From JAVDCA01 sp963819385 (GTDB taxonomy: Bacteria > Pseudomonadota > Alphaproteobacteria > Rhizobiales > Xanthobacteraceae), in NCBI GenBank assembly GCA_963819385.1, contig CAWFVV010000006.1, positions 1,922,001-1,986,000 of the forward strand: a DNA stretch of 64,000 bases. The letters are read 5' to 3'. Below are positions 16,706-25,115 of this stretch, piece by piece; the stretch's first letter is position 1, and each line of letters begins with the position of its first letter. The notes under the pieces are model-generated. The model was given only the letters and a program-made list of their open reading frames with translations, was not told the DNA's origin and made no database searches. The position numbers and the translations under genes were made by a program.

Positions 16706-17509
16706 ATGCCAATGCCTGCCGGTACAGCGGCGCCACGCGAAGGCGGGCCGATCGTCGTCAATGGGCTGAAGATCGAGACGATCGAGGGGGGCACAGGGCG
16801 ACCGCTGCTGTTCCTGCACCCCGGCATAGGCCTCGACCCCAAGGCGCCGGTGCTCGATCTCCTCGCCGCCAAGGCGCGCGTGATCGCGCCGTCGCACCCG
16901 GGCTTCGGCGCCTCCGACCTCCCCTCAACGATGACGACGGTCGACGACCTCTCCTATTTCTATCTCGACCTGATGGATGCGCTGGACCTGCGCGACGCCA
17001 CCGTCGTCGGGGTCGGCTTCGGCGCCTGGATCGCGGCCGCGATCGCGATCAAGTCGACGGCGCGCATGTCGCGTCTCGTGATGGCGAACGCGGTCGGCAT
17101 CAAGGTCGGCGACCGCGAGACGCGCGACATCGTCGATATCTTCGCCCTGCTCGATCCGGACCTCAACAAGCTCGCCTATTTCGATCCCAAGGCGGGCGAA
17201 CGTGACTACAAGAACCTGCCGGTCGCCGAGGTCGCCGTCACGGCGCGCAATCGCGAGGCGCTCGCCCGCTTCGCCTGGCAACCGTACATGCATGACCCCA
17301 AGCTCAAGGGCCGGCTGCATCGCATCCGCATCCCCACGCTGTTTCTGTGGGGCACGCACGATCGCATCCTGAGCGAAGGCTACGGCCGCGCCTATTGCGC
17401 GGCTGTCCCCAATGCGCGCTTCGAGCCGGTCGAAAAGGCCGGGCATTTCCCGCATGTCGAGCAGCCGCAGGTCTTCGCCGACCGCGTCTCGGCGTTCGCG
17501 GGCGCGTAA
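16706..17509 (+). CDS. Alpha/beta-hydrolase-fold protein without the nucleophile Ser
   Basis: The 267-residue protein has the fold landmarks of alpha/beta hydrolases: PLLFLHPGIGLD, VIAPSHPGFGASD, a late LWGTHDRILSEGYG and EKAGHFPHVEQP with the usual Asp and His. At the nucleophile elbow it reads VVGVGFGAWIAAAIA, where GxSxG is expected, so Ser is replaced by Gly. It may be non-hydrolytic or use another residue. The luciferase-like gene follows after 22 bp, so the pair is probably an operon acting on one substrate. Confidence 0.85.
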   Translation: MPMPAGTAAPREGGPIVVNGLKIETIEGGTGRPLLFLHPGIGLDPKAPVLDLLAAKARVIAPSHPGFGASDLPSTMTTVDDLSYFYLDLMDALDLRDATVVGVGFGAWIAAAIAIKSTARMSRLVMANAVGIKVGDRETRDIVDIFALLDPDLNKLAYFDPKAGERDYKNLPVAEVAVTARNREALARFAWQPYMHDPKLKGRLHRIRIPTLFLWGTHDRILSEGYGRAYCAAVPNARFEPVEKAGHFPHVEQPQVFADRVSAFAGA

Positions 17510-17531
17510 CGTTCATCCGGAGATCAGGCGC

Positions 17532-18716
17532 ATGCAAGTCTATCACTTCACCGAGCAGGCCTATCCACCCGCCTGGGAGCACCACAAGGGCACGCTGCGC
17601 GTCACGCTGCCCAACCGTCTGATGGACCCGAACATCGCGGCCGACCTGTTTCACCGCTATTACGACGAATGGATGCTCGCCGACGAGCTCGGCCTCGACA
17701 TCATGCTCAACGAGCATCACCAGACCGCGACCTGCATGTCGTCGACCTGCATCGTCGGGCTGTCGATCCTCGCCCGCATCACCAAGCGCGCGCGCCTCCT
17801 CGTGCTCGGCTATCCACTCGGCCACCGGCCCGACCCGCTGCGCTGCGCCGAGGAGCTCGCGACCGTCGACGTGGTCTCGCGCGGCCGGCTCGACATGGGC
17901 TTCGTCAAGGGCGTGCCCTTCGAGTTCGCGCCGTCGAACCAAAATCCCGTGCGCGTGATGGATCGCTTCTGGGACGCGCACGACTTCATCATCAAGGCGA
18001 TGACCAGCCACGACGAGCCGTTCAACTGGGAGTCCGAGTTCTTCCACTATCGCCACGTCAACGTCTGGCCGCGCCCGGTGCAGCAGCCGCACCCGCCCGT
18101 GTGGTCGACGACCGGCAGCCGCGGCAATGCGCGCGTGCTCGGCGAGCGCGGCATCGCGATGGCGACGCTCGGCACCGGCTATGCGACGCGGCCGCTCTTT
18201 GATGCGTACCGCGAAGGTTACCTGGCGAAGCACGGCAAGTTGCCGGCTGCCGATCGCTTCGCCTATCTGGGTCTCGTCGCGGTGGCCGACAACGAGGCGG
18301 AAGCGCAGAAGCGCGGCAAGGCCGTATCGATCTACCTGCCGTCGAGCGGCATCGTGGCGCCGGAATTCCGCAACCCGCCGGGCTATCTGTCGATCGAGGA
18401 CAACGTGCGGCTGATGCGCGGCGAGGCCAAGCCCCGCACCGGCACCAAGGACGGCCGCTTCATCGACATGCGCGTCGCGAGCGTGCAGGATCTGGTCGAC
18501 ACCGGCGTCCTGTTCTGCGGCACGCCCGACCAGGTCTACGACCAGATCATCGCTTTCGCAGAATATTGCGGCGGCATGGGCAACCTGCTGATGATGGGCC
18601 ACGCCGGACCGATGTCGCACGCCGACACGGTCGACAATCTGACGCTGTTCTCGAAGGAAGTGCTGCCGCGGCTGAAGGAATACAAGCAGCCCGTCGGCGA
18701 GATGGCGGCGGCGTGA
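17532..18716 (+). CDS. LLM-class flavin-dependent oxidoreductase (luciferase-like)
   Basis: The 394-residue protein is a luciferase-like monooxygenase. Typical features are ELGLDIMLNEHHQT in the first strand-helix unit, LGYPLGHRPDPLRCAEELATVDVVSRGRLDMG, and a late GTPDQVYDQIIAF. It would use FMNH2 from a separate reductase to oxygenate an organic compound. Start ATG 17532 is 22 bp after the hydrolase-fold gene and has GGAGA upstream. Pairing of a monooxygenase with a hydrolase-fold protein suggests a short oxidative degradation step, but the substrate is unknown. Confidence 0.9.
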   Translation: MQVYHFTEQAYPPAWEHHKGTLRVTLPNRLMDPNIAADLFHRYYDEWMLADELGLDIMLNEHHQTATCMSSTCIVGLSILARITKRARLLVLGYPLGHRPDPLRCAEELATVDVVSRGRLDMGFVKGVPFEFAPSNQNPVRVMDRFWDAHDFIIKAMTSHDEPFNWESEFFHYRHVNVWPRPVQQPHPPVWSTTGSRGNARVLGERGIAMATLGTGYATRPLFDAYREGYLAKHGKLPAADRFAYLGLVAVADNEAEAQKRGKAVSIYLPSSGIVAPEFRNPPGYLSIEDNVRLMRGEAKPRTGTKDGRFIDMRVASVQDLVDTGVLFCGTPDQVYDQIIAFAEYCGGMGNLLMMGHAGPMSHADTVDNLTLFSKEVLPRLKEYKQPVGEMAAA

Positions 18717-18741
18717 TCGCCCCTACTCCGCCGTCACCGCT

Positions 18742-18836
18742 GTAGGGTGGGCAAAGGCGCGTAGCGCCGTGCCCACCACCGCATTTGATGCAGAGACGCG
18801 TGGGCACGGCGCGCGTTGCGCGCCTTTGCCCACCCG
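18742..18836. repeat. Palindromic intergenic repeat, family A copy 2
   Basis: GTAGGGTGGGCAAAGGCGCG is mirrored by CGCGCCTTTGCCCACCC about 75 bp later, with inner arms CGTGCCCACC and GCGTGGGCACG. It lies between convergent genes, where it could also stop transcription from both sides. Confidence 0.8.
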
Positions 18837-18842
18837 ACGGCG

Positions 18843-19716
18843 TCACGCCGTCTCTTTGACCTTCACTGCAAAATACCGCGACAGCCAGTCGAACAGCACG
18901 GTGCGCACGCGCGTGTTGCTTTCGGCGAACATGAAGTGGTCGGTCTCGGCGAAGAGATGCAGGTCCGTCGGCTGGCCGGCGCGCTTGAACAGCTCGACCG
19001 ACTGCTCGGTCGGCGTCACCGAGTTCGACCGAGGAATGCAGCAACAGCAGCGGCCGGCCGGCCATGCCGCCGACCACGTCGTCGGCGCGGAAATCGTACA
19101 TGCTCTGCGCCGTCTCGGCCGGAAACATCTGCACCGAGCCGGCCGCGAGGTGGCCGCGCAAGTGCTCGGGGATCGGCACGATGTCGTAGCGCGGCACCAT
19201 CAGGGACGGATTGCGCCGCCCCTCCTCCAGCATCTTGGTGAACTTGGCCCACGCCTCCGGTGTCGCGTGCTGGCCGCGAAACTTGCGCTCGCCGTCACCC
19301 CAACCGCCCGACGACACGACGGCCGCGACACGCTTGTCGACGCCGCCCGTATAGACCGCGACCGCGGCGCCGAAGCTCGAGCCGATTGCCGCGATCCGGT
19401 CGGGCTCGACGTTCGGGTGCTGGGCCAGGAACGTGAGCGCATCGCTCGTGGTCTTCACCTGGTCGAGGCAGATGAGGCGGCCCTTCGGCCCCTCGCTCGC
19501 GCCGCAGCCCGGCATGTCGAAGCGCAGCGTGACGTAACCGAGCTTCTCCAGCATGGCGCACGGCTCGAGCACGTTATTCGAGTTCATGTTGCTGCCGAAG
19601 CCGTGCAGCACCATGAAGACCGGTCGGCGCTCGCCCGGCCCGACGCCCGCCGGCACACGCACCGAGCCCGCGATCTTGAGACCGTTCGAGGTGAAGCTGA
19701 TCCGTTCGTCCGCCAT
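18843..19716 (-). pseudogene. Alpha/beta hydrolase (acyl-aminoacyl-peptidase-like), frameshifted
   Basis: From ATG 19716 the product reads as an alpha/beta hydrolase with VFMVLHGFGSNMNSNN, RFDMPGCGASEGP and the nucleophile elbow AAIGSSFGAAVAVY. After LLLLHSS the frame shifts at about 19021. The C-terminus (SVTPTEQSVELFKRAGQP, LFAETDHFMFAESN) continues in another frame to the stop at 18843. Length is 291 codons plus one base. Removing one base from GAGTTC (19021-19026) restores HSSVDSVTPTEQ, which supplies the expected catalytic Asp, and creates a GANTC site. That makes a sequencing error plausible. Confidence 0.82.
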
Positions 19717-19852
19717 CGCGCGTTTCCAATCCTTCTTGCCGGACCGACCCAATATCCAGCGCCGGATCATTCTGGCGGCGCCGGTCGTCGATCGCAAGGG
19801 TTCGGTCCGCCGATGCGGAGCGGCGGCGCGCAGAAGCGCGCGATCTCGCTCG

Positions 19853-20398
19853 CTAGTGAGCGGCCCGGCTTGGCGTCGCGGAGCGCGCGCGCTCAGGACG
19901 ATCGAGCATGTTGCGCAGGAGAGCGATCGTCTGCTGCGCGGCGGCCAGCCCATCGGCGCGGGCGCGCAGCTCATCCTCGTGCCGCCGAAGGTCCAGCACA
20001 TGCCTTTCCTTCCACAACTCCAGATCCGCCTTTGCGCGCTTCAGGTCGGCGATGATCGCCGATTTCTCCGCAAGCTCGCGCCGCAGATCGCGCACCTCGC
20101 CCGTCGCCTGATCGAGCTCGCGAACGCGTTCGAGCGCCCGCTGCTTCAGTCGCGCGATGCCGGTTTCCAGATTTGCGGCGGACACATCGCAGGCTTCCCG
20201 CAGCCGCTCGGCGTCCGCGCGCAACCGCCGCGGGTCGCGGACAGGATATGCGGCAGCGCGCGCCGCGCGACGCCGCGCCAGCAGGCGCCGGACCACGACG
20301 ATGACGCATTGGACAAGGACGACCGATGCAACTCCGGCCGCATAGATCACGCCGGGCGGCAAGGCCTCGGCTTGCTGGATCACCAGCCACGCATCCAT
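19853..20398 (-). CDS. Membrane-anchored coiled-coil protein, unknown function
   Basis: The 181-residue product has one N-terminal membrane segment (GVIYAAGVASVVLVQCVIVVV), a basic stretch RRLLARRRAARAA, then a long charged helical region. The heptad-like composition (ERVRELDQATGEVRDLRREL, DLKRAKADLELWKERH) indicates a coiled coil to about residue 165. I do not recognise a family. It is divergent from a second, larger membrane coiled-coil protein of similar build, so the two may be partners. ATG 20398 gives the membrane segment at a sensible position. Confidence 0.7.
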   Translation of the reverse strand: MDAWLVIQQAEALPPGVIYAAGVASVVLVQCVIVVVRRLLARRRAARAAAYPVRDPRRLRADAERLREACDVSAANLETGIARLKQRALERVRELDQATGEVRDLRRELAEKSAIIADLKRAKADLELWKERHVLDLRRHEDELRARADGLAAAQQTIALLRNMLDRPERARSATPSRAAH

Positions 20399-20652
20399 TC
20401 ACAAGATCCTTGTCGCGAGCCTCATGCGTCTCTTCCAGAAAACGGACACCGCCTCAATTGCTCGCGCGAATTAACCTCAACGTGCGCGGCGCCCTCGCGG
20501 CACGCGCATCGAGGCGCGTGTGGAAAGGCCGTGCCGCGGAGGGGATTTAGGGTTAATGGCCGGTAAATGTAGTGACGCCGGGTGTGCCGTGCGATGGTGC
20601 GGCGCGTGATGCGCGCGGGCGCCGTTCCGGCTCGCGCCGCAAGTCGAGGCCG

Positions 20653-21897
20653 ATGATGAGTTCGTACTTTCCGCTGCTGGTCGAACCCGGGATGTATTTC
20701 GCCATCGGGTTCCTGCTTGCGGCGCTGCTGTCGCTGCCTTTCATGGGCGCGATCCACCGTCGCGCCGTGCGGCTCACCAGCCGTCACCTCGATGCCCACT
20801 TGCCGATATCGGTCGACGAGCTGCGCGCCGAAAAGGACCTGCTGCGCTCTGAATTCGCCGTCACCACCACCCGGCTGCAGGGCACCCTCAACGACATGCA
20901 GACCAAGACCGCGGCGCAGCGCGTCGAAATCGGCCGCCAGGGCACGGTCGTCACCACCCTGAAGACGGAGCTGCGCGAGAAGGCGCGGACGATCGCGGCG
21001 CTCGAAGCGCGCGAGACGGCGCTCAAAGACCAGCTGCGGGAAACCGAGCACGAGCATGCGCTGAAGTCGATCAACCTCGACGACGCCCGGCGCGCGCTTG
21101 CGAACAAGGAGGTCGAGCTCGCGCAATTCGCGGCCACGCTCGACGATCGCGACGTCATCGCGGACCACCAGAGCTTCGAGCTGGTGAGGGCGCAGGTCAA
21201 CGTCGAGGCGCTCAAGGTGACGGTCGAGGACCTCAACCACGAGGTCGAGGGGCTGAACGGGCGGCTCACGCAGGCGCGCGAGGACAGCAAGCGCGCGACG
21301 CACGAGCTCATGCAGGAGCGCGGCAGGGTCGAGAATCTCGGCCGCCGCCTCGCCGATCTCGAGATCGAGCTGATCGCCCAGCGCAACGAGGCCGAGGCGC
21401 TCAGCAAGGTCACCGCCGACCGCATCTGCGATCAGGCGCGAATTCTTGCCGCGCGCGAATACGAGGGCGACCGCCTGCGCGTGGCGCTCGAGGGCGCGCA
21501 CCGCGCCGAGGCCGCATTGCGCTACGAATACGCCCAGGTCGAGGAGCGTCGTCTGCTGGAGAGCAAGGCGGCGCTCGCCGCCAAGGCCGCGCTGGAGGTC
21601 CAGGTCGACCAGCTCAAGCAGGACCGCCAGAAGCTGCAGGGAGAGTTGCAGGCGCTGCGGCGCCATGCGGAGGGTTCGCAGGCGAACGAGCGGGTCGAGA
21701 GCGCGTTGATGCGGACGCGCATCAACGAGGTCTCCGACCAGGTCGCGCAGCTCCGATCCTTGCTGCTGACCCCGGTGCCGCCGGACGCCGTCGAAGACGG
21801 CGTCGCCCATCCGGCCAACGGCCACGCGAACGGCAACGGCCACAACGCGCACGGCCTCGCGGGCCACCCGTCCGCCTCGAGCCCCGTCACCAACTGA
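20653..21897 (+). CDS. Large membrane-anchored coiled-coil protein, unknown function
   Basis: The 414-residue protein begins with a membrane anchor (MYFAIGFLLAALLSLPFMGAI), followed by an almost uninterrupted coiled coil from about residue 50 to 360 (for example TLKTELREKARTIAALEARE, ELQALRRHAEGSQANERVES). The tail is low-complexity, rich in Asn, Gly and His (NGHANGNGHNAHGLAGH). I know similar unannotated proteins from Bradyrhizobium relatives but no function. Start ATG 20653 is chosen because the upstream frame is arginine-rich non-coding sequence and GAGG lies just before it. Confidence 0.75.
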   Translation: MMSSYFPLLVEPGMYFAIGFLLAALLSLPFMGAIHRRAVRLTSRHLDAHLPISVDELRAEKDLLRSEFAVTTTRLQGTLNDMQTKTAAQRVEIGRQGTVVTTLKTELREKARTIAALEARETALKDQLRETEHEHALKSINLDDARRALANKEVELAQFAATLDDRDVIADHQSFELVRAQVNVEALKVTVEDLNHEVEGLNGRLTQAREDSKRATHELMQERGRVENLGRRLADLEIELIAQRNEAEALSKVTADRICDQARILAAREYEGDRLRVALEGAHRAEAALRYEYAQVEERRLLESKAALAAKAALEVQVDQLKQDRQKLQGELQALRRHAEGSQANERVESALMRTRINEVSDQVAQLRSLLLTPVPPDAVEDGVAHPANGHANGNGHNAHGLAGHPSASSPVTN

Positions 21898-22038
21898 CCC
21901 ACCGATCGGACAGCATCGAGCCGACGGTCGGCCCGACGCGCTTTCGCGCGCCATCCGCGGGACCGCCTTGAATTCCCGCGTCCGATCCCGGATAGAGACG
22001 GTCTCGCGACGCCCCCGATTTCCCCCGAAGGAGTTTTG

Positions 22039-23088
22039 ATGAGCGACATTCGCGTCGACCACGACGAGCTGTTCCGCTTCTTCGTTGCCGTCTTCACCGC
22101 CAAGGGCATGCGCGCCACGGATGCCGATACGCTTTCCGAAATGCTGGTGTGGGCCAATCTGCGCGGCGTCAACTCGCACGGCGCGATGCGCGTGCCGGAC
22201 TATCTCAACCAGATCCAGAAAGGCACGTTCGATCCGACGGCGCAGCCGACCGTGCGCCCGCTGCTGCCCGCGACCTTCATCCTCGATTGCGCGCGCGCGG
22301 CCGGTCCGGTGTGCATGATGCAGGCCGCCGCGCACGCAATCGAGCTCGCCGAGCAATTCGGCGTCGGCGTCGGGCTGGTCAGCGACACCGCCCACACGGG
22401 CGCAGTCGGCCGCTATGCGCACTGGATCGCGGAGCGCGGCTACGCGGCGGTCGTGATGGTCGCGGGCCCACCGTTCATGGCCTATCACGGCGCCAAGGCG
22501 ACCACGCTTGCGACCGCGCCGATCGCGATCGGCATTCCGGGACCCGAGGAGCGCGATCCGCTCGTCCTCGATATGGCGACGAGCGTGACCGCCGCGGGCC
22601 GCATCCGCCAGGCCGCCGCCGAAGGCCGGCCGATCGCCGAGGGTCTTGCGATCGACGCCGACGGCAAGCCGACGACGGACGCCGCCAAGGCCGCAACGCT
22701 GCTGCCGCTCGGCGGACCGAAGGGTTCGGGCTTGTCGCTGCTGTTCGAATGCCTCACCGGCATTATGGCCGGCACGCCGATCATCACCACGATCGCGGGC
22801 CTCACGGGATCGCGCGTTCCGCTGCAGAACGCGATGGTGATCGTGTTCAATGTGGCGAACTTCCGCCCGCTCCCCGACTATCGGCGCAACATCGAGCAAC
22901 TGATCGAGGTCGTGAAGGGCTTGCCGCGCCGCGAAGGCTTCGACGAATTGCTGCTGCCGGGCGAACGCGGCGGCCGCGAAGCACAATTGCGGCGACGCAA
23001 CGGAATTCCGATCGCGCCCAAGCTCTGGCGCGAGCTCATCGACATTGCGCAAAAGCTCGGCGTGCGTCCGCCCCGTTCGCGGACGTAG
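22039..23088 (+). CDS. Ldh family (malate/L-lactate/ureidoglycolate dehydrogenase-type) oxidoreductase
   Basis: The 349-residue protein belongs to the Ldh2 family of NAD(P)-dependent 2-hydroxyacid dehydrogenases, which is unrelated to classical lactate dehydrogenases. Family motifs are ANLRGVNSHGAMRVPDYL with the conserved His, DTAHTGAVGRYAHWIAERG, and PLGGPKGSGLSLLFECLTG. It would oxidise a 2-hydroxyacid to the keto acid. ATG 22039 is supported by AAGGAG at 22028-22033. It is probably monocistronic, being followed by a repeat and a different promoter region. Confidence 0.9.
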   Translation: MSDIRVDHDELFRFFVAVFTAKGMRATDADTLSEMLVWANLRGVNSHGAMRVPDYLNQIQKGTFDPTAQPTVRPLLPATFILDCARAAGPVCMMQAAAHAIELAEQFGVGVGLVSDTAHTGAVGRYAHWIAERGYAAVVMVAGPPFMAYHGAKATTLATAPIAIGIPGPEERDPLVLDMATSVTAAGRIRQAAAEGRPIAEGLAIDADGKPTTDAAKAATLLPLGGPKGSGLSLLFECLTGIMAGTPIITTIAGLTGSRVPLQNAMVIVFNVANFRPLPDYRRNIEQLIEVVKGLPRREGFDELLLPGERGGREAQLRRRNGIPIAPKLWRELIDIAQKLGVRPPRSRT

Positions 23089-23109
23089 CCGATACCCAAA
23101 TCATTGCCT

Positions 23110-23208
23110 GCAAATCCGGCAAATCCGCGGCCCGATGGAGTTGGCGCATATCCTTGTCGGCGAACCGGTACCCACTTCGCCGGGATATGCGCGGATGGCC
23201 GGATTTGC
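23110..23208. repeat. Palindromic intergenic repeat, family D copy 1
   Basis: An inner palindrome 23144-23192 pairs GCGCATATCC with GGATATGCGC around CTTGTCGGCGAACCGG and the mirrored ACTTCGCCG. Outer arms GCAAATCCGGC (23110) and GCCGGATTTGC (23198) add a second stem. Related elements are at 26568, 38461 and 54497. It lies in the 369-bp gap after the Ldh gene. Confidence 0.75.
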
Positions 23209-23345
23209 GACACCGGCGCGGGCGCTCGCCGTCATTTGCGCCACCAGCTCGGTGACTGAACGACGCAGTCCGTAAAAAATTCGCCCCGCGCGGAACTAAC
23301 CCCGCGCTTTCACCTTTTGTTTTTTAGCGGTGCGACAGTCTTGCG

Positions 23346-23400
23346 CCGGGCCGTGTTGACGCCCGGGCAACCAACTACCCCGCCACTGGGGCGGGCTGCC
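23346..23400 (+). promoter_or_regulatory. Structured 5' leader candidate upstream of the MCDYSL gene
   Basis: Two strong hairpins occur in tandem in the leader. CCGGGC (23346-23351) pairs with GCCCGG (23361-23366). CCCGCC (23379-23384) pairs with GGCGGG (23390-23395). The first is followed by GCAACC, so the RNA reads CCCGGGCAACC, which recalls the core of SAM-I/SAM-IV type riboswitches. I cannot reconstruct a full riboswitch, so this is only a candidate structured RNA. Confidence 0.35.
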
Positions 23401-23457
23401 GCAATTCCGTCAGGCCAGAACATCCGTCACGGCTGTTCAATTCACAGGAGCTGCGCC

Positions 23458-23877
23458 ATGTGTGACTACAGTCTGGAGCATCTCGCGAGCCGCCCGGCCA
23501 AGGTCGGCGACAAGCTGGTCTCCACCAAGTTCACCAACTCGATCACCCGCGGGTTTACGGCGATCGGCGAGCCGAACGTCGCGGTTTGCCTGATGCCCGG
23601 CACCGAGTTGGCTTTCGAGCAGGATGTCACCTGCGTGCATGCGCTCGGCCTGCTGCCGAGCCGGCAAATCTCCGAAAGGGTCGCGCGTTTCCGCGAGGTC
23701 AATCAGCAGAATCCGCACGACCACCACGACGCGCTCGAGTTCCCGAGCGGCCAGATCGTGTTGGTGACGCGGCTGTGCGAAGGCCAGCTCGCGACGGTGC
23801 TGCAACTGCCGGTCGATCCCGATCGGGAAAAGGCGGGCGAGCAGAGCGCCGACGCGCCGGAGACACAGATCGCCTGA
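23458..23877 (+). CDS. Conserved hypothetical protein (MCDYSL family)
   Basis: The 139-residue protein begins MCDYSLEHLASRPAKVGDKL and continues GFTAIGEPNVAVCLMPGTEL and ALEFPSGQIVLVTRLCEGQ. I recognise it as a widespread small protein of rhizobia and some other soil bacteria without an assigned function. It has no signal peptide or membrane segment. Three cysteines besides Cys2 are spread over the chain. ATG 23458 is preceded by CAGGAG at good spacing. A structured leader candidate lies upstream and a strong terminator downstream, so it is a single-gene transcript. Confidence 0.8.
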   Translation: MCDYSLEHLASRPAKVGDKLVSTKFTNSITRGFTAIGEPNVAVCLMPGTELAFEQDVTCVHALGLLPSRQISERVARFREVNQQNPHDHHDALEFPSGQIVLVTRLCEGQLATVLQLPVDPDREKAGEQSADAPETQIA

Positions 23878-23913
23878 TCGCGCGGCAATCGATCGGCGTA
23901 CGTTTGCAAGCGA

Positions 23914-23943
23914 GGGCCGCCGGGCAGCCGGCGGCCCTTTTTT
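23914..23943 (+). terminator. Rho-independent terminator after the MCDYSL gene
   Basis: GGGCCGCCGG (23914-23923) and CCGGCGGCCC (23928-23937) form a perfect 10-bp stem with a four-base loop, followed by six T residues. Confidence 0.92.
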
Positions 23944-24066
23944 ATATCGATTTAAGACCATGCGCCGGCACGGCCGGTATGCGCGCCGGCGCATGCGACG
24001 CGGCTTGACAGCCCTGTCGGCCCTCGACAGGTTGCCGACGCATCATCACGCCGGAAACAAAAGCTC

Positions 24067-25059
24067 ATGGCCAATCTGCGTCTCAACTTCGCCTGCGGCC
24101 CTTATGACCGCACCAATGCGCTGCGCGACGGAACGATCAAGCCGGACGGCATCGATCTCAACTACATCACGCTGCAGCCGGCGGAGATCTTCTGGCGCAT
24201 GCTGCAGTACCAGGAATTCCACGCCTCCGAGATGTCGCTGTCGAACTACACGAGCCTGGTGAGCGACGGCAACGCGCCGTTCATCGCGATCCCGGTGTTT
24301 CCGTCGCGCGTGTTTCGCCACGGCTACTTCTTCATCAACACCACCAAGGGCATCGAGAAAGGTGCCGACCTCAAGGGCAAGCGCGGCGGCGTGCCGGAAT
24401 ACAGCATGACGGCCGCGGTCTACATGCGCGGGCTGATGCAGCACGAGTTCGGTGTTGCGCCGAGCGACGTCGAGTGGGTGCAGGGCCGCACCGACCGGCT
24501 CGGCCGCAACCTGCCCCCCGACGTCAAGCTCACCCAGGCCCCGGCCGGCACCGAACTCGGCGACCTGCTGGAACGCGGGGAGCTCGACTTCCTCATCACG
24601 GCGAACAATCCGCTCTCGTTCCGGCGCGGCGCCAAGACGGTGCGGCGGCTCTTTCCCGACTATGCGGCGGCCGAGAAGGACTATTATCGCCGCACGAAAA
24701 TCTATCCGATCATGCACACGGTCGTGATCCGTCGCGACATCTACGAGCGCGATCCGTGGGTTGCACTCAATCTCTACAAGGCACTCTGTCAGGCCAAGGA
24801 GCATTGCTACAATCTCCTGAGCGAGACCGGCTCGCCCAAGGCCTCGTTTGCTTGGCTGCAGCCGCTGATCGAGGAGGAACAGGCGATCATCGGCCGCGAC
24901 TGGTATCCGTACGGAATCGAACAGAACCGCCCGACCATCGAGGCGCTGCTGCAATACACCCACGAGCAGGGCCTGACGGCGCGCCGCGTGAAGCTCGAGG
25001 AACTTTTCGCGCCGAGCACGCTGCGCGACATTCCGCTGAGTGAAGGACAGAAGGTGTGA
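24067..25059 (+). CDS. 4,5-dihydroxyphthalate decarboxylase-like / binding-protein-fold protein
   Basis: The 330-residue protein starts LRLNFACGPYDRTNALRDG and contains FHASEMSLSNYTSLVS and AVYMRGLMQHEFGVAPSDVEW. These match proteins annotated as 4,5-dihydroxyphthalate decarboxylase (Pht5-like), which have a periplasmic-binding-protein type II fold. No signal peptide is seen, so a cytoplasmic enzyme or sensor role is more likely than transport. Most such annotations are unproven. The late segment YPYGIEQNRPTIEALLQYTHEQGL is also typical. It has no close same-strand partner. Confidence 0.78.
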   Translation: MANLRLNFACGPYDRTNALRDGTIKPDGIDLNYITLQPAEIFWRMLQYQEFHASEMSLSNYTSLVSDGNAPFIAIPVFPSRVFRHGYFFINTTKGIEKGADLKGKRGGVPEYSMTAAVYMRGLMQHEFGVAPSDVEWVQGRTDRLGRNLPPDVKLTQAPAGTELGDLLERGELDFLITANNPLSFRRGAKTVRRLFPDYAAAEKDYYRRTKIYPIMHTVVIRRDIYERDPWVALNLYKALCQAKEHCYNLLSETGSPKASFAWLQPLIEEEQAIIGRDWYPYGIEQNRPTIEALLQYTHEQGLTARRVKLEELFAPSTLRDIPLSEGQKV

Positions 25060-25115
25060 CGCGTCCGGCCGGGGAGCAGTCGCGCGCGCCACAGGCATCG
25101 CGCGACCTGCGCGCG

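Noticed and set aside
20422..23052. Long reverse-strand open frame of 876 codons
   Set aside because: It is the shadow of the coiled-coil and Ldh genes in GC-rich DNA; its translation is Arg/Asp/His-rich with no domain, while the forward genes have clear family motifs and ribosome sites.
23381..23400. GCCACTG-like element resembling a B12-box
   Set aside because: The rest of the cobalamin riboswitch core is missing and the element is better explained as the loop of a local hairpin.
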